A stretch of DNA of 64,000 nt, from positions 38,199 through 102,198 of the forward strand of contig NZ_AHKF01000019.1 of assembly GCF_000252125.1 (NCBI RefSeq), in the 5' to 3' direction. How positions within the stretch are numbered: the stretch's first letter is position 1; every line of letters begins with the position of its first letter. A model generated the notes under the pieces. The model was given only the letters and a program-made list of their open reading frames with translations, did no database searches and was not told the DNA's origin. Shown one piece after another: positions 44,861 to 54,134 of the stretch. The translations under genes and the position numbers were made by a program. The stretch is from Flavobacterium frigoris PS1 (GTDB taxonomy: Bacteria > Bacteroidota > Bacteroidia > Flavobacteriales > Flavobacteriaceae).

Positions 44861-46723
44861 ATGTCAGATCAAAATCAATATACCGAAGACAATATTCGTT
44901 CGCTCGATTGGAAAGAACACATCCGTATGCGTCCCGGTATGTACATTGGGAAATTGGGTGATGGTTCTTCATCTGATGATGGTATTTATATTCTTCTGAA
45001 AGAGGTGCTGGACAACTGTATCGATGAATTTGTTATGGGAGCTGGTAAGACAATCGAAGTGACCATAAGAGATAAAACAGTTACTGTTAGGGATTATGGA
45101 CGTGGAATTCCACTTGGAAAAGTGATTGACGTAGTTTCTAAAATGAATACTGGGGGTAAATATGATTCTTTGGCTTTTAAGAAGTCAGTTGGTTTGAACG
45201 GAGTGGGAACAAAAGCAGTAAATGCATTATCTAATTACTTCCGCGTGGAATCTGTTCGTGATGAGAAACAAAAGGCCGCCGAGTTCTCAGCAGGTAATTT
45301 AGTTCTCGAAGAAGACATTATTGATACCACAAAGCGAAAAGGAACTAAAGTGACTTTTATTCCGGATGAGGCAATTTTTAAAAATTACAAGTTTCGTTTT
45401 GAGTACATAATTAAAATGCTAAAGAACTATTGTTACCTAAATAATGGGTTGACAATATTGTTCAATGGTGAAAAATATTTCTCTGAAAATGGATTGAAAG
45501 ATTTATTAGAAGAAACCATTAGTGCTGAAGATTTGGAATATCCAATCATCCACTTGAAAGGGGAGGATATTGAAATAGCCTTAACACACAGTAAAACACA
45601 ATACAGCGAAGAGTATCATTCCTTTGTAAATGGACAAAACACTACACAGGGAGGGACGCATTTAGCTGCCTATAGAGAAGCGATTGTAAAAACCATTAGA
45701 GAGTTTTACAATAAAAGTTTCGAAGCTTCTGATATTCGAAAATCTATCGTTACAGCCATTAGTATCAAAGTAATGGAACCGGTTTTTGAGTCACAGACCA
45801 AAACCAAATTAGGTTCTACCGATATTGGTTCTGAACCTGGAATGCCTTCAGTACGAACTTTTGTAAATGATTTTGTGAAAACGAAATTAGATAACTATTT
45901 GCACAAGAATCCTCCAACTGCGGATGCATTATTGCGAAAAATTCTGCAAGCCGAAAGAGAGCGTAAGGAATTATCAGGAATCAGAAAATTAGCGACTGAT
46001 CGTGCCAAAAAGGCAAATTTGCATAACAAGAAATTAAGAGATTGTCGTGCACATTTACCAGACACTAAAAATCCAAGGAATCTAGAGAGTACTCTTTTTA
46101 TTACGGAAGGAGATTCGGCTTCTGGTTCTATTACTAAATCTCGGGATGTGAATACACAAGCCGTATTTAGTTTGCGTGGAAAGCCATTGAATTCCTATGG
46201 AATGAGCAAGAAAATTGTTTATGAAAATGAGGAGTTTAATTTATTACAGTCGGCATTAGATATTGAGGATGGACTGGAAAAATTACGTTACAATAATATC
46301 GTAATCGCAACGGATGCCGATGTTGATGGAATGCACATTCGGTTATTGCTGATTACATTTTTCCTGCAGTTTTTTCCTGAATTAATAAAAGAAGGACATT
46401 TGTACATCTTGCAAACACCACTTTTTAGGGTTAGAAATAAAAAAGAGACGATATACTGTTATACTGATGACGAAAGAAAAGCAGCGATTGAGAAATTAAA
46501 ACCAAAGCCAGAAATCACCCGATTTAAAGGTTTAGGGGAGATATCCCCTGATGAGTTTCAGTTTTTTATTGGCGAAGACATTCGATTGGATCCCGTTATG
46601 ATGGACAAAAATACTTCTGTAGAGCAATTGTTGTCTTTCTATATGGGAAAAAACACACCAGATCGTCAAGAGTTTATTATTAAGAACCTGAAGGTGGAAT
46701 TGGATGTGGCTGAAGCAGTATAA
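44861..46723 (+). CDS. parE: DNA topoisomerase IV subunit B
   Basis: A 620-residue type IIA topoisomerase ATPase subunit. GHKL motifs are LDNCIDEF (catalytic Glu), DYGRGIP and [14 protein letters not shown]. The TOPRIM region has EGDSASGS and DADVDGMHI. The length is typical of ParE/GyrB without the large insert of E. coli GyrB. It is followed 51 bp later by the A subunit gene. Paired genes of this type in Bacteroidota are normally topoisomerase IV, as gyrA and gyrB lie elsewhere; this is family knowledge. Confidence 0.93.
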   Translation: MSDQNQYTEDNIRSLDWKEHIRMRPGMYIGKLGDGSSSDDGIYILLKEVLDNCIDEFVMGAGKTIEVTIRDKTVTVRDYGRGIPLGKVIDVVSKMNTGGKYDSLAFKKSVGLNGVGTKAVNALSNYFRVESVRDEKQKAAEFSAGNLVLEEDIIDTTKRKGTKVTFIPDEAIFKNYKFRFEYIIKMLKNYCYLNNGLTILFNGEKYFSENGLKDLLEETISAEDLEYPIIHLKGEDIEIALTHSKTQYSEEYHSFVNGQNTTQGGTHLAAYREAIVKTIREFYNKSFEASDIRKSIVTAISIKVMEPVFESQTKTKLGSTDIGSEPGMPSVRTFVNDFVKTKLDNYLHKNPPTADALLRKILQAERERKELSGIRKLATDRAKKANLHNKKLRDCRAHLPDTKNPRNLESTLFITEGDSASGSITKSRDVNTQAVFSLRGKPLNSYGMSKKIVYENEEFNLLQSALDIEDGLEKLRYNNIVIATDADVDGMHIRLLLITFFLQFFPELIKEGHLYILQTPLFRVRNKKETIYCYTDDERKAAIEKLKPKPEITRFKGLGEISPDEFQFFIGEDIRLDPVMMDKNTSVEQLLSFYMGKNTPDRQEFIIKNLKVELDVAEAV

Positions 46724-46774
46724 AAATAGAATATAGTTGATAAGAACAGTTCTTACACAATCCAAAAAAGATAC

Positions 46775-49414
46775 ATGGACGAAGAAGAAAATATAAATCC
46801 AGAAGGGCAAGAAGAAGAAAAGAAGCCTGAAGGACATTTTTACGATAATCAAGAAGGGGAGCAGGATACCATTACCAAAGTTACAGGAATGTACAAAGAC
46901 TGGTTTTTGGATTATGCTTCTTACGTTATTTTAGAGCGTGCAGTTCCCGCGATTGAAGATGGTTTTAAGCCAGTACAACGCAGAATTATGCACTCACTGA
47001 AAGAGCTAGATGACGGCCGTTACAATAAGGTAGCGAATGTTGTAGGTCACACCATGCAGTATCATCCTCACGGTGATGCCAGTATTGGTGATGCCATGGT
47101 ACAAATTGGCCAAAAGGAATTACTGATTGACTGCCAGGGAAACTGGGGAAATATTCTTACTGGTGACAGCGCCGCAGCTTCTCGTTACATTGAAGCGCGT
47201 TTGTCTAAATTTGCTTTGGAAGTTTTGTACAGCCCAAAAATTACAGATTGGGGAATGTCTTATGACGGAAGACGAGCAGAACCTAATAACCTGCCTGTAA
47301 AGTTTCCGTTATTACTCGCTTCTGGCGCTGAGGGAATTGCAGTAGGACTTTCAACGAAAGTGTTGCCACATAATTTTAACGAACTTATTGATGCTTCGAT
47401 AAAAATTTTGAAGGGGAAACCGTTCACTATTTACCCTGATTTCATGACGCAAGGTATTGCTGATGTGTCTAACTATAATGATGGTTTGCGCGGTGGTCGT
47501 GTTCGTGTGCGAGCGAAAATAGGGCAATTAGACAAAAACACTTTGGTGATTACCCAAATTCCGTTTTCTACTAATACAACTACCTTGATTGATAGTATCT
47601 TGAAAGCCAATGAAAAAGGGAAAATCAAGATTAAAAAAATTGAAGATAATACTGCCGCCAATGTTGAGATTCTAATCCATCTTTTTCCTGGTGTTTCGCC
47701 AGATAAAACAATTGATGCCTTGTTTGCTTTTACAGCTTGTGAAACATCGGTAGCGCCGCTGGGTTGTGTGATTGAGGACAATAAGCCTTTATTCATTGGA
47801 GTTTCTGATATGTTGAAAATTTCGACTAACAGAACCGTTCAGTTACTTAAAAGTGAACTTGAAATTCAATTGAGCGAACTCGAGGAACAATGGCATTTCT
47901 TGTCTTTGGAACGTATTTTTATCGAGAACAAGATTTATCGTGATATTGAGGAAAAAACGACAAGAGAAGATGTAATTCAAGCAGTTGATGATGGTTTAAG
48001 ACCGCATATTAAGCATTTAAAGCGTGACATTACTGAAGAAGATATTTTGCGATTATTGGATATCCGAATCATGCGTATCTCTAAATTTGACAGCAATAAA
48101 GCACAAGATAAGATTGAAGCTCTGGAAGGAAATATAGAGCAGGTTAAACACGATTTAGAGCATTTGATTGATTTTGCAATTGCCTATTTTGCTAAACTAA
48201 AAGAGAAGTACGGAAAAGGGCGTGAGCGCCAGACTGAGCTCCGTATTTTTGATGATATCGAAGCTACAAAAGTAGTTTTAAGAAATACAAAACTATACGT
48301 AAATAGAGAAGAAGGGTTTGTAGGTACAAGTTTGAAAAAAGACGAGTACGTTACGGATTGTTCTGATATTGATGACGTGATTGTTTTTCTGCGTGACGGA
48401 AATATGATGGTGACCAAGGTCGATGCCAAAACCTTTGTCGGGAAAGACATTATTCACATTGCTATTTTTGACAAAAGTGATAAACGCACCATTTATAATG
48501 TGATTTATCGTGACGGTAAGTCAGGACCTTCCTATATCAAGCGATTTAATGTTTCTGGTGTAACCCGAGATAAATTATATGATTTGACTAATGGTGCCAA
48601 AGGATCTCAAATCCTTTATTTTACCTGTAATAGAAACGGAGAAGCCGAAGTGATTACGGTAATATTGCGTCAGGTGGGTACGATCAAAAAATTGAAATTT
48701 GATATTGACTTTGCCAAGCTAGCAATTAAAGGCCGTGCTTCCAAAGGGAATTTGGCTTCTAAATATCCAATCAAGAAAATCGAAATCAAGGAAAAAGGAA
48801 TTTCAACTTTGTTACCACGTAAAGTGTGGTATGATGATACGATACAACGATTGAACGTTGATGAAAGAGGGGAGTTACTGGGTGAATTCAGACCAAGTGA
48901 TAAAATTTTGATCATCCATCAATCAGGGAAACTGAAAGTGATTACGCCTGAATTATCTACGCATTTTGAAGAAGATATGGTAGTGTTAGAAAAATGGGTT
49001 CCTAAGAAACCAATTTCTGCCATTTATTATGATGGAGAAAAAGCGCGCTACTACATAAAGCGCTTCCTAGTTGAAGCTGAAAATAAAGAAGAGGCTTTTA
49101 TCACAGAACACCCTAATTCGCAATTAGAGATTGTATCAACTGATTACCGTCCGGTAGCTGAACTGATTTTTCCGAAAATTAAGGGAGTACAAAAAGAAAG
49201 TATGACGATTGATATTGAAGATTTTATTGCCGTAAAAGGATTTAAAGCAATGGGGAATCAATTGACAACTGATAAATTAAAACAAGTAAATCTTTTAGAG
49301 CCTTTGCATTACGAAGTTCCTGTAGAAGTTAAAGAAGTACGTGCTAAAGTAGAGTCAGATGGTGATGATCCTGATGTACAACGCGATGAAGATGGGCAAA
49401 TCATCTTATTCTAA
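46775..49414 (+). CDS. parC: DNA topoisomerase IV subunit A
   Basis: An 879-residue breakage-reunion subunit. Catalytic Tyr138 lies in AAASRYIEARLS. The quinolone-resistance region is HPHGDASIGDAMV, with Ala102 and Asp106 where E. coli ParC has Ser80 and Glu84. A coiled coil spans about residues 350-480 and the C-terminal beta-pinwheel about 500-820. The acidic N-terminus (MDEEENINPEGQEEEKK) is unusual but within flavobacterial variation. Cotranscribed with parE. Confidence 0.94.
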   Translation: MDEEENINPEGQEEEKKPEGHFYDNQEGEQDTITKVTGMYKDWFLDYASYVILERAVPAIEDGFKPVQRRIMHSLKELDDGRYNKVANVVGHTMQYHPHGDASIGDAMVQIGQKELLIDCQGNWGNILTGDSAAASRYIEARLSKFALEVLYSPKITDWGMSYDGRRAEPNNLPVKFPLLLASGAEGIAVGLSTKVLPHNFNELIDASIKILKGKPFTIYPDFMTQGIADVSNYNDGLRGGRVRVRAKIGQLDKNTLVITQIPFSTNTTTLIDSILKANEKGKIKIKKIEDNTAANVEILIHLFPGVSPDKTIDALFAFTACETSVAPLGCVIEDNKPLFIGVSDMLKISTNRTVQLLKSELEIQLSELEEQWHFLSLERIFIENKIYRDIEEKTTREDVIQAVDDGLRPHIKHLKRDITEEDILRLLDIRIMRISKFDSNKAQDKIEALEGNIEQVKHDLEHLIDFAIAYFAKLKEKYGKGRERQTELRIFDDIEATKVVLRNTKLYVNREEGFVGTSLKKDEYVTDCSDIDDVIVFLRDGNMMVTKVDAKTFVGKDIIHIAIFDKSDKRTIYNVIYRDGKSGPSYIKRFNVSGVTRDKLYDLTNGAKGSQILYFTCNRNGEAEVITVILRQVGTIKKLKFDIDFAKLAIKGRASKGNLASKYPIKKIEIKEKGISTLLPRKVWYDDTIQRLNVDERGELLGEFRPSDKILIIHQSGKLKVITPELSTHFEEDMVVLEKWVPKKPISAIYYDGEKARYYIKRFLVEAENKEEAFITEHPNSQLEIVSTDYRPVAELIFPKIKGVQKESMTIDIEDFIAVKGFKAMGNQLTTDKLKQVNLLEPLHYEVPVEVKEVRAKVESDGDDPDVQRDEDGQIILF

Positions 49415-49416
49415 AT

Positions 49417-49448
49417 AAAAAAAGCTTCCGTCATGCGGAAGCTTTTTT
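49417..49448. terminator. Bidirectional terminator after parC
   Basis: Stem AAAAAAAGCTTCCG / CGGAAGCTTTTTT with a TCATG loop, between convergent parC and the terC-like gene. Confidence 0.93.
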
Positions 49449-49468
49449 ATTGATGCTGTATTTTTATA

Positions 49469-50242
49469 CTATTTCTTATTTTTAGTAGACTTCATATTCA
49501 ATACTTCAACAAATAAGGAGAATGAAATGGCAAAATACAAGTAGCCTTTCGGAACTGGTGTTACATGACTACCAAAGATAAGAGCGTTTGATAAATGAGC
49601 ACTTTCTGTAAGTAGCATCATGCCAATTAATATCAAAAACGAAAGTCCTAAAATCTGGATAGAAGGATGTTTGTTTACAAAATTCCCTACAGGAACTGCA
49701 AACTGCATCATAATTAAAACAGAGATTACAACAGCTGTAATCATAATATATAAGGCGCCTTCAACACCATTAGTCATACCTACGGCGGTTAAAATACTGT
49801 CAAAAGAGAAAACTAAATCAATCATAATGATTTGCAATAATACATTCTGAAATGATTTTGTCGCGGCTTTGCCTAATTCTTTTTCTTCAAGTCCTTTTTC
49901 GTCTACTTTCTCACGTATTTCACTGGTACTTTTATAAATCAGGAATAGACCTCCAAAGAGTAGGATGATACTTTGTCCCGTTATTCCGGCAGAGAACCAA
50001 CTAAGGTCAATTGTGAACCAAGGTTCCTTCATTTGGATTAATAGATTAATTCCAAATAGAAGTGCAATTCTCATGAACATGGCCAAAAACATCCCTATTT
50101 TAGTCGCTTTTTTACGTTTTTCTACAGGAAGCTTACCCGTTGCAATCGAAATGAAAATAATGTTATCAATCCCTAGAACAATTTCAAGAAATGTTAATGT
50201 TACCAAGGCGATCCAAGCATCAGGATTTAAAAATACTTCCAT
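49469..50242 (-). CDS. TerC family integral membrane protein
   Basis: A 257-residue inner-membrane protein with about seven helices. The family's paired acidic motifs are FLEIVLGIDNIIF (about 19-31) and MIDLVFSFDSI (about 140-150). TerC relatives are linked to tellurite resistance and to manganese efflux that metallates exported proteins. No other ter gene is near, so a general metal-handling role is more likely. Confidence 0.92.
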   Translation of the reverse strand: MEVFLNPDAWIALVTLTFLEIVLGIDNIIFISIATGKLPVEKRKKATKIGMFLAMFMRIALLFGINLLIQMKEPWFTIDLSWFSAGITGQSIILLFGGLFLIYKSTSEIREKVDEKGLEEKELGKAATKSFQNVLLQIIMIDLVFSFDSILTAVGMTNGVEGALYIMITAVVISVLIMMQFAVPVGNFVNKHPSIQILGLSFLILIGMMLLTESAHLSNALIFGSHVTPVPKGYLYFAISFSLFVEVLNMKSTKNKK

Positions 50243-50295
50243 TTTAGTAAGGTATTAATTTATTAATTAGAGGTTTTGCAATACAGATTTAGGCT

Positions 50296-50670
50296 TTAGT
50301 CTGAGAGCTTTGTTACGGTTCCTTTTTGCTTTTGTGCAACGCCTACCATTCCAAATTCAAAGATATAGGTGTTTCCTGATGTTGATAAAATTTTCATACC
50401 GATTGCTTTTTCTTCCGCCATGTTTTTGGGATGTAATTTTTTCAAAATATACTCGCAGTCATTTACCCATCGTATGGAAGCCGTATCAGTTTTACCTTCA
50501 AAAGTTTCAATTTCGATGCTGTCATTTCGTTCAAAAAGTGTTATTTTTTTTTCGCCATCGACTTCGTATTCAAAACTGAATTTGCCGGTTTTAAAATCTT
50601 TGCAGTTGTGTTCCACATTATAGCAGGACACAATCGATAGAAGGACTGGGAGTAATAATAGTTTTTTCAT
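50296..50670 (-). CDS. Small lipoprotein of unknown function
   Basis: A 124-residue protein with lipoprotein signal MKKLLLLPVLLSIVSC and Cys16. The mature part is beta-rich (FSFEYEVDGEKKITLFERND) with two further Cys. Similar proteins in flavobacteria are sometimes labelled DNA topoisomerase IV, apparently because of location near parC; there is no sequence support for that. Function unknown. Confidence 0.75.
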   Translation of the reverse strand: MKKLLLLPVLLSIVSCYNVEHNCKDFKTGKFSFEYEVDGEKKITLFERNDSIEIETFEGKTDTASIRWVNDCEYILKKLHPKNMAEEKAIGMKILSTSGNTYIFEFGMVGVAQKQKGTVTKLSD

Positions 50671-50705
50671 ATTTTTTGGAGCTTAACCCTGCTATTCGTT
50701 TCAAT

Positions 50706-50740
50706 CTTTCTAGAGCTGAAAAAAATTCAGCTCTAGAAAG
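50706..50740. repeat. 15-bp perfect inverted repeat
   Basis: CTTTCTAGAGCTGAA (50706-50720) pairs perfectly with TTCAGCTCTAGAAAG (50726-50740) around an A5 loop. There is no T run on the minus strand, so intrinsic termination is doubtful. It could be an mRNA-stabilising hairpin after the murQ operon. Confidence 0.7.
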
Positions 50741-50779
50741 GATTTTCACTGCTATCAGGGCTAGTGTATTAGTGTTATT

Positions 50780-51358
50780 TTATTTATTTAGCTTTTTTAA
50801 CTCGTCACCAGTAAAGTTTTTGATCCTTTTTTCCTGTGCAAATTTATCAGCGTTGTAACTGACCGATTTATTTTGGGGAATCGATAGACTTTCCCAATCA
50901 CCCTGTTTCAATTGTTTGGCATAAAGTACAATTTGACCAATATGATATGGATAATGGGCTAATTGTCTGTTTATTGCATCCATTGCTGTTTGCCCCTCAT
51001 TCCTGATATAAATTATTTGTAAAAGTTGTTCAGGAAGCAGGGAATCAATTGCTTCAAAAAAGCAATTCCAACCCGTATTCCATGTTGCCAGTACTTCATC
51101 TTTGGTCTGCTCTTCCTTTTCAAATTCCATATCACGAATCCTCCATTCTTTTTCACCATCGGTAGTTAAGAAATCGGTCCATCGAGATAACATATTACCT
51201 GAAAGGTGTTTTATAATTGTCGCAATGCTGTTAGAAGCTTCATTTGTGGCAATAAAAAGTTGGTTTGGTTCCAATTGCTCTATTGCTTTTTCGCCAATTG
51301 CCTTATAATAGTGCATTTGTTTTTTTACGCTGTCAAGATAGTGTTGATTGATATCCAT
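50780..51358 (-). CDS. DUF1572 (DinB-like) protein
   Basis: A 192-residue helical protein. The pattern SIATIIKHLSGNMLSRWTDFLTTDGE and later HYPYHIGQIVLYAKQL shows the conserved His residues (in KHLSGN, and two in YPYHIGQ and nearby) of the DinB/YfiT four-helix-bundle metal-binding fold, DUF1572 branch. Likely a metal-dependent thiol S-transferase-type fold; substrate unknown. Last gene of the murQ operon, starting 2 bp after the pentapeptide gene. Confidence 0.85.
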   Translation of the reverse strand: MDINQHYLDSVKKQMHYYKAIGEKAIEQLEPNQLFIATNEASNSIATIIKHLSGNMLSRWTDFLTTDGEKEWRIRDMEFEKEEQTKDEVLATWNTGWNCFFEAIDSLLPEQLLQIIYIRNEGQTAMDAINRQLAHYPYHIGQIVLYAKQLKQGDWESLSIPQNKSVSYNADKFAQEKRIKNFTGDELKKLNK

Positions 51359-51360
51359 TT

Positions 51361-51933
51361 TTACTGAATTTTGATGTCGTATTTATCCAATAGTCCCGGT
51401 ATTCCTTGGCTCGAAAAACGTGCTTTTTTCATTGGGTTATACTCGGGATCAATTTTATAATTATAAGCCGTTAAGAAATTAACTTCTTTTAGTTGAGTGT
51501 CGTTAAAAATGGCTCCTTCTAAATTACAGTTGTCAAAAACCGATTGGGTAAGGATAGTTCCTATGAAACTAACCTCTTTCATTGAGCAGTTGTTGAACTT
51601 TGTTTTAGGCATTTTCTTGTTGGAAAAGGAAGAGTAATCCAGAACGCAATCCTGAAAATTCACGCCAAACAAGAAATCAGTACAACTGTGAAATTGAATT
51701 CCCATTAATTTACAGTTGGTAAAATTGACCGTTTTCAAACTTGTTCCAAGCAATTGTGTCATCGAAAGGTTGCAATCGATAAACTCGCAATCCATAAAGG
51801 TATTGTTAGAGAAATCACTGTTAGAGAAATCACAGTTTTTAAAGATGCAATCCTCAAATTCTCTATTGTTTACTCTCTTATCGATGAAAACAATTTTTTC
51901 GAATGTCTTTTGAATGTGTATTAGGTCTTCCAT
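51361..51933 (-). CDS. Pentapeptide-repeat protein
   Basis: A 190-residue protein made of A(D/N)LXX-like repeats in which F, C and N dominate: FEDCIFKNCDFSNSDFSNNT, FMDCEFIDCNLSMTQ and further copies to about residue 155. Such repeats form a right-handed quadrilateral beta-helix. Some members (Qnr, MfpA) mimic DNA and protect type II topoisomerases from quinolones. parE/parC lie only 2 kb away, but on another transcript, so a topoisomerase role is possible, not shown. Its start overlaps the preceding gene's stop by 1 nt (TAATG). Confidence 0.88.
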   Translation of the reverse strand: MEDLIHIQKTFEKIVFIDKRVNNREFEDCIFKNCDFSNSDFSNNTFMDCEFIDCNLSMTQLLGTSLKTVNFTNCKLMGIQFHSCTDFLFGVNFQDCVLDYSSFSNKKMPKTKFNNCSMKEVSFIGTILTQSVFDNCNLEGAIFNDTQLKEVNFLTAYNYKIDPEYNPMKKARFSSQGIPGLLDKYDIKIQ

Positions 51934-52154
51934 TAGTCGTTAAATAAACTTTTCATAATTGTTTTTAAACCTAAATACATTAGAATCATAGCAGACAGGC
52001 AAGCAATAATTCCAATTCCTAAAACAAGATAATGCCATACGTTTTGCTTATTCATAAATGCATTATAAATCAACGAGGGGCCAATAAACATTAAAGGTAA
52101 CGCACCGGATAAATATTTTATTCCTTTAGATAACACTTTTTTATTTGTTGCCAT
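51933..52154 (-). CDS. DUF6095-like small membrane protein
   Basis: A 73-residue protein with two membrane helices (about 14-30 and 40-63). The GIKYLSGALPLMFIGPSLIY segment matches the flavobacterial DUF6095 type from memory. It lies between murQ (53-bp gap) and the pentapeptide gene (1-nt overlap). Function unknown. Confidence 0.8.
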   Translation of the reverse strand: MATNKKVLSKGIKYLSGALPLMFIGPSLIYNAFMNKQNVWHYLVLGIGIIACLSAMILMYLGLKTIMKSLFND

Positions 52155-52207
52155 TGTATTGAGTTTGAAGTTTAAAGTTTCATGTTGTTTTTTAACGCAA
52201 AAACAGT

Positions 52208-53026
52208 TTACTGCTTAGTATTATAAAAGTCGATTGCTTTTCTAACATTTCTGTGCATGTCTAGCAATTCAGCGGCTTCCTTATAGCTTACTGGAATTTC
52301 TCCCATAATCATTTTTATGCCGCGGTCAACGAGTTTGCTATTGCTCAGTTGCATATCGACCATTTTGTTTCCTTTTACTTTTCCTAATTGAATCATGGTA
52401 GCTGTCGAAATCATGTTTAATACCATTTTCTGTGCTGTTCCTGCTTTCATTCTGGAGCTTCCAGTTATAAATTCAGGTCCAACAACTACGTCAATAGGAA
52501 ATTTTGCTGTTTGCGAAAGTGGACTTTCTGCATTACAGGAAATGCTTCCAGTGATCACCTTATTTTTATTGCAGGCCTGCAATCCGCCAATCACATAGGG
52601 AGTTGTTCCTGAGGCTGCAATTCCTACTACAACGTCATTTTCATTTATGTGATATTCTTGTAAATCTTTCCAAGCTTGGGTAGCGTTGTCTTCTGCATTT
52701 TCAACAGCTCTACGAATCGCCGTGTCACCACCGGCAATAATACCTACAACCATATCAAAAGGAACGCCAAAAGTAGGCGGGCATTCTGATGCGTCCACAA
52801 CGCCTAATCTTCCTGAAGTTCCTGCACCTATATAGAAAAGTCGGCCTCCCAATTTCATTTTAGCGACAATCTGCGTCACTAAGGTTTCAATTTGCGGCAG
52901 GGCTTTTTCAACGGCAAGAGGAACAGTTTTGTCTTCCTGATTGATATTAGTCAACAATTCAGTAATAGACATCGTTTCTAGATGTTCATACTTGGAGGAT
53001 TGTTCCGTGGTTTTGGTGAAATTCAT
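52208..53026 (-). CDS. murQ: N-acetylmuramic acid 6-phosphate etherase
   Basis: A 272-residue SIS-domain enzyme that removes lactate from MurNAc-6-phosphate during cell-wall recycling. The signature FYIGAGTSGRLGVVDASECP covers the phosphosugar site, with Glu in SECPPTFG. VVGPEFITGSSRMKAGTAQK is also typical. It heads a four-gene operon of otherwise unrelated small genes. A TAATTTTG box (minus strand) lies 23 bp upstream. Confidence 0.96.
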   Translation of the reverse strand: MNFTKTTEQSSKYEHLETMSITELLTNINQEDKTVPLAVEKALPQIETLVTQIVAKMKLGGRLFYIGAGTSGRLGVVDASECPPTFGVPFDMVVGIIAGGDTAIRRAVENAEDNATQAWKDLQEYHINENDVVVGIAASGTTPYVIGGLQACNKNKVITGSISCNAESPLSQTAKFPIDVVVGPEFITGSSRMKAGTAQKMVLNMISTATMIQLGKVKGNKMVDMQLSNSKLVDRGIKMIMGEIPVSYKEAAELLDMHRNVRKAIDFYNTKQ

Positions 53027-53048
53027 ATTTATCGTAATTAAACTTGCC

Positions 53049-53056
53049 CAAAATTA
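53049..53056 (-). promoter_or_regulatory. Candidate -7 box for murQ
   Basis: The minus strand reads TAATTTTG (TAnnTTTG). A TTG is present 13 bp upstream, which is too close for the consensus spacing. Confidence 0.4.
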
Positions 53057-53222
53057 AACTTTTTTCGGGCAATGACATAAAAATTGTTGCTTTAAAACTT
53101 CAATATTGAACATTCGTTATTGAACATTCAACATTGGTTTTCAATAGGTAATAAGAATCGAATCAGTAGATTTATAAAAATTTTGAATATTCAATTTTAA
53201 AAAATGAATTTTGAAATTTTCA

Positions 53223-53378
53223 ACTATTGCGTAAGGGATAGCAGCGTAAATCCTTTTTGTTTTTTTTAATAAAAAGATTACCTCATTTTATTTTTATTTT
53301 ATTCGGAACCCGGTGAATTTCATTTGTAGCGAATAGCCCGACCACACTGAAACGAGAGTGGAAGTGGGGTCACGCCCA
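53223..53378. repeat. Structured dispersed-type intergenic element
   Basis: Two hairpins can be drawn. The first pairs 53249-53261 with 53268-53279 (AATCCTTTTTGTT / AATAAAAAGATT). The second has CCACACT-GAAACG-AGAGTGG inside GACC / GGTC (about 53340-53371), flanked by AGCCC and ACGCCC. From memory, AGCCCGACC...GGTCACGCCC elements are common between flavobacterial genes. Only this copy is in the window. It abuts the stop of the ZIP gene at 53382 and may end its transcript. Confidence 0.6.
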
Positions 53379-53381
53379 AAA

Positions 53382-54053
53382 TCATAAAAAATAGGCCAAT
53401 ATGATACCCAAAATAATCATAGAAACTTTGGCAATATTGAATTTATGTCCTTCACTGCTTTCAAAAATAATGGTCGATGAAATATGGAATAATATCCCAA
53501 TAACAATGGCCGTGATTTGTGTTGTATATTGATTTAGAATAGGTAAATAATCAGACGCGAAGGTTCCTAGTGGAGTCATAATTGCAAAGGTAATCATGAA
53601 GGCAAAAATGGCTTTTTTATTTAATTGGGAATTAATAAAAAAAGTGGTCAGAATAATGGCAATAGGCAAGTGATGAATAGCGATACCAATTGCTAGATTG
53701 TCATGATGGTGTCCTACAGGAAAACCTTCTAGAAAAGCATGAATACAAAGACTGACAAACAATAGCCATGGGATATGGTTCATGTTATCATGTCCATGAA
53801 CATGTCCGTGTTCTGCGCCTTTCGAGAAAAACTCTAAAATAATTTGGAATAAAATTCCCATCATTATAAAGATACCAGTGTTACCATCATGGCTTTCATA
53901 GACATCTGGTAAGAGATGCATCACGGTCAAGGAAAGTAAAAAAGAACCACTGAATGCTAACAATAGCTTCAGGTTAGTTTTGTTTTTTGGTTTTAAAACC
54001 AATGCGATACTATATCCTAATAATACGGAAAGTAACGGTAAAAGATAATTCAT
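53382..54053 (-). CDS. ZIP family metal transporter
   Basis: A 223-residue inner-membrane protein with about seven helices. A His-rich loop EHGHVHGHDNMNH (about 81-93) and the helix-IV/V metal sites HAFLEGFPVGHH and AIHHLPIAIILT mark the ZIP family. Probable uptake of zinc or a related divalent metal. It lies 81 bp after a methyltransferase gene on the same strand and may be cotranscribed. Confidence 0.92.
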   Translation of the reverse strand: MNYLLPLLSVLLGYSIALVLKPKNKTNLKLLLAFSGSFLLSLTVMHLLPDVYESHDGNTGIFIMMGILFQIILEFFSKGAEHGHVHGHDNMNHIPWLLFVSLCIHAFLEGFPVGHHHDNLAIGIAIHHLPIAIILTTFFINSQLNKKAIFAFMITFAIMTPLGTFASDYLPILNQYTTQITAIVIGILFHISSTIIFESSEGHKFNIAKVSMIILGIILAYFL

Positions 54054-54134
54054 CTCTTGTATTGAATGGGTTAATCTATGAGACTTTCGTTGGCAATTTG
54101 TTTTTGTTAAACAAATTTAAAAATCCCATTTAAA

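Noticed and set aside
49469..50242. Tellurite resistance operon
   Set aside because: Only a terC homologue is present; no terA, terB, terD or terE-like genes nearby.
53101..53140. Short direct repeat ATTGAACATTC (two copies)
   Set aside because: Too short and low in complexity to assign a function; probably slippage in AT-rich DNA.
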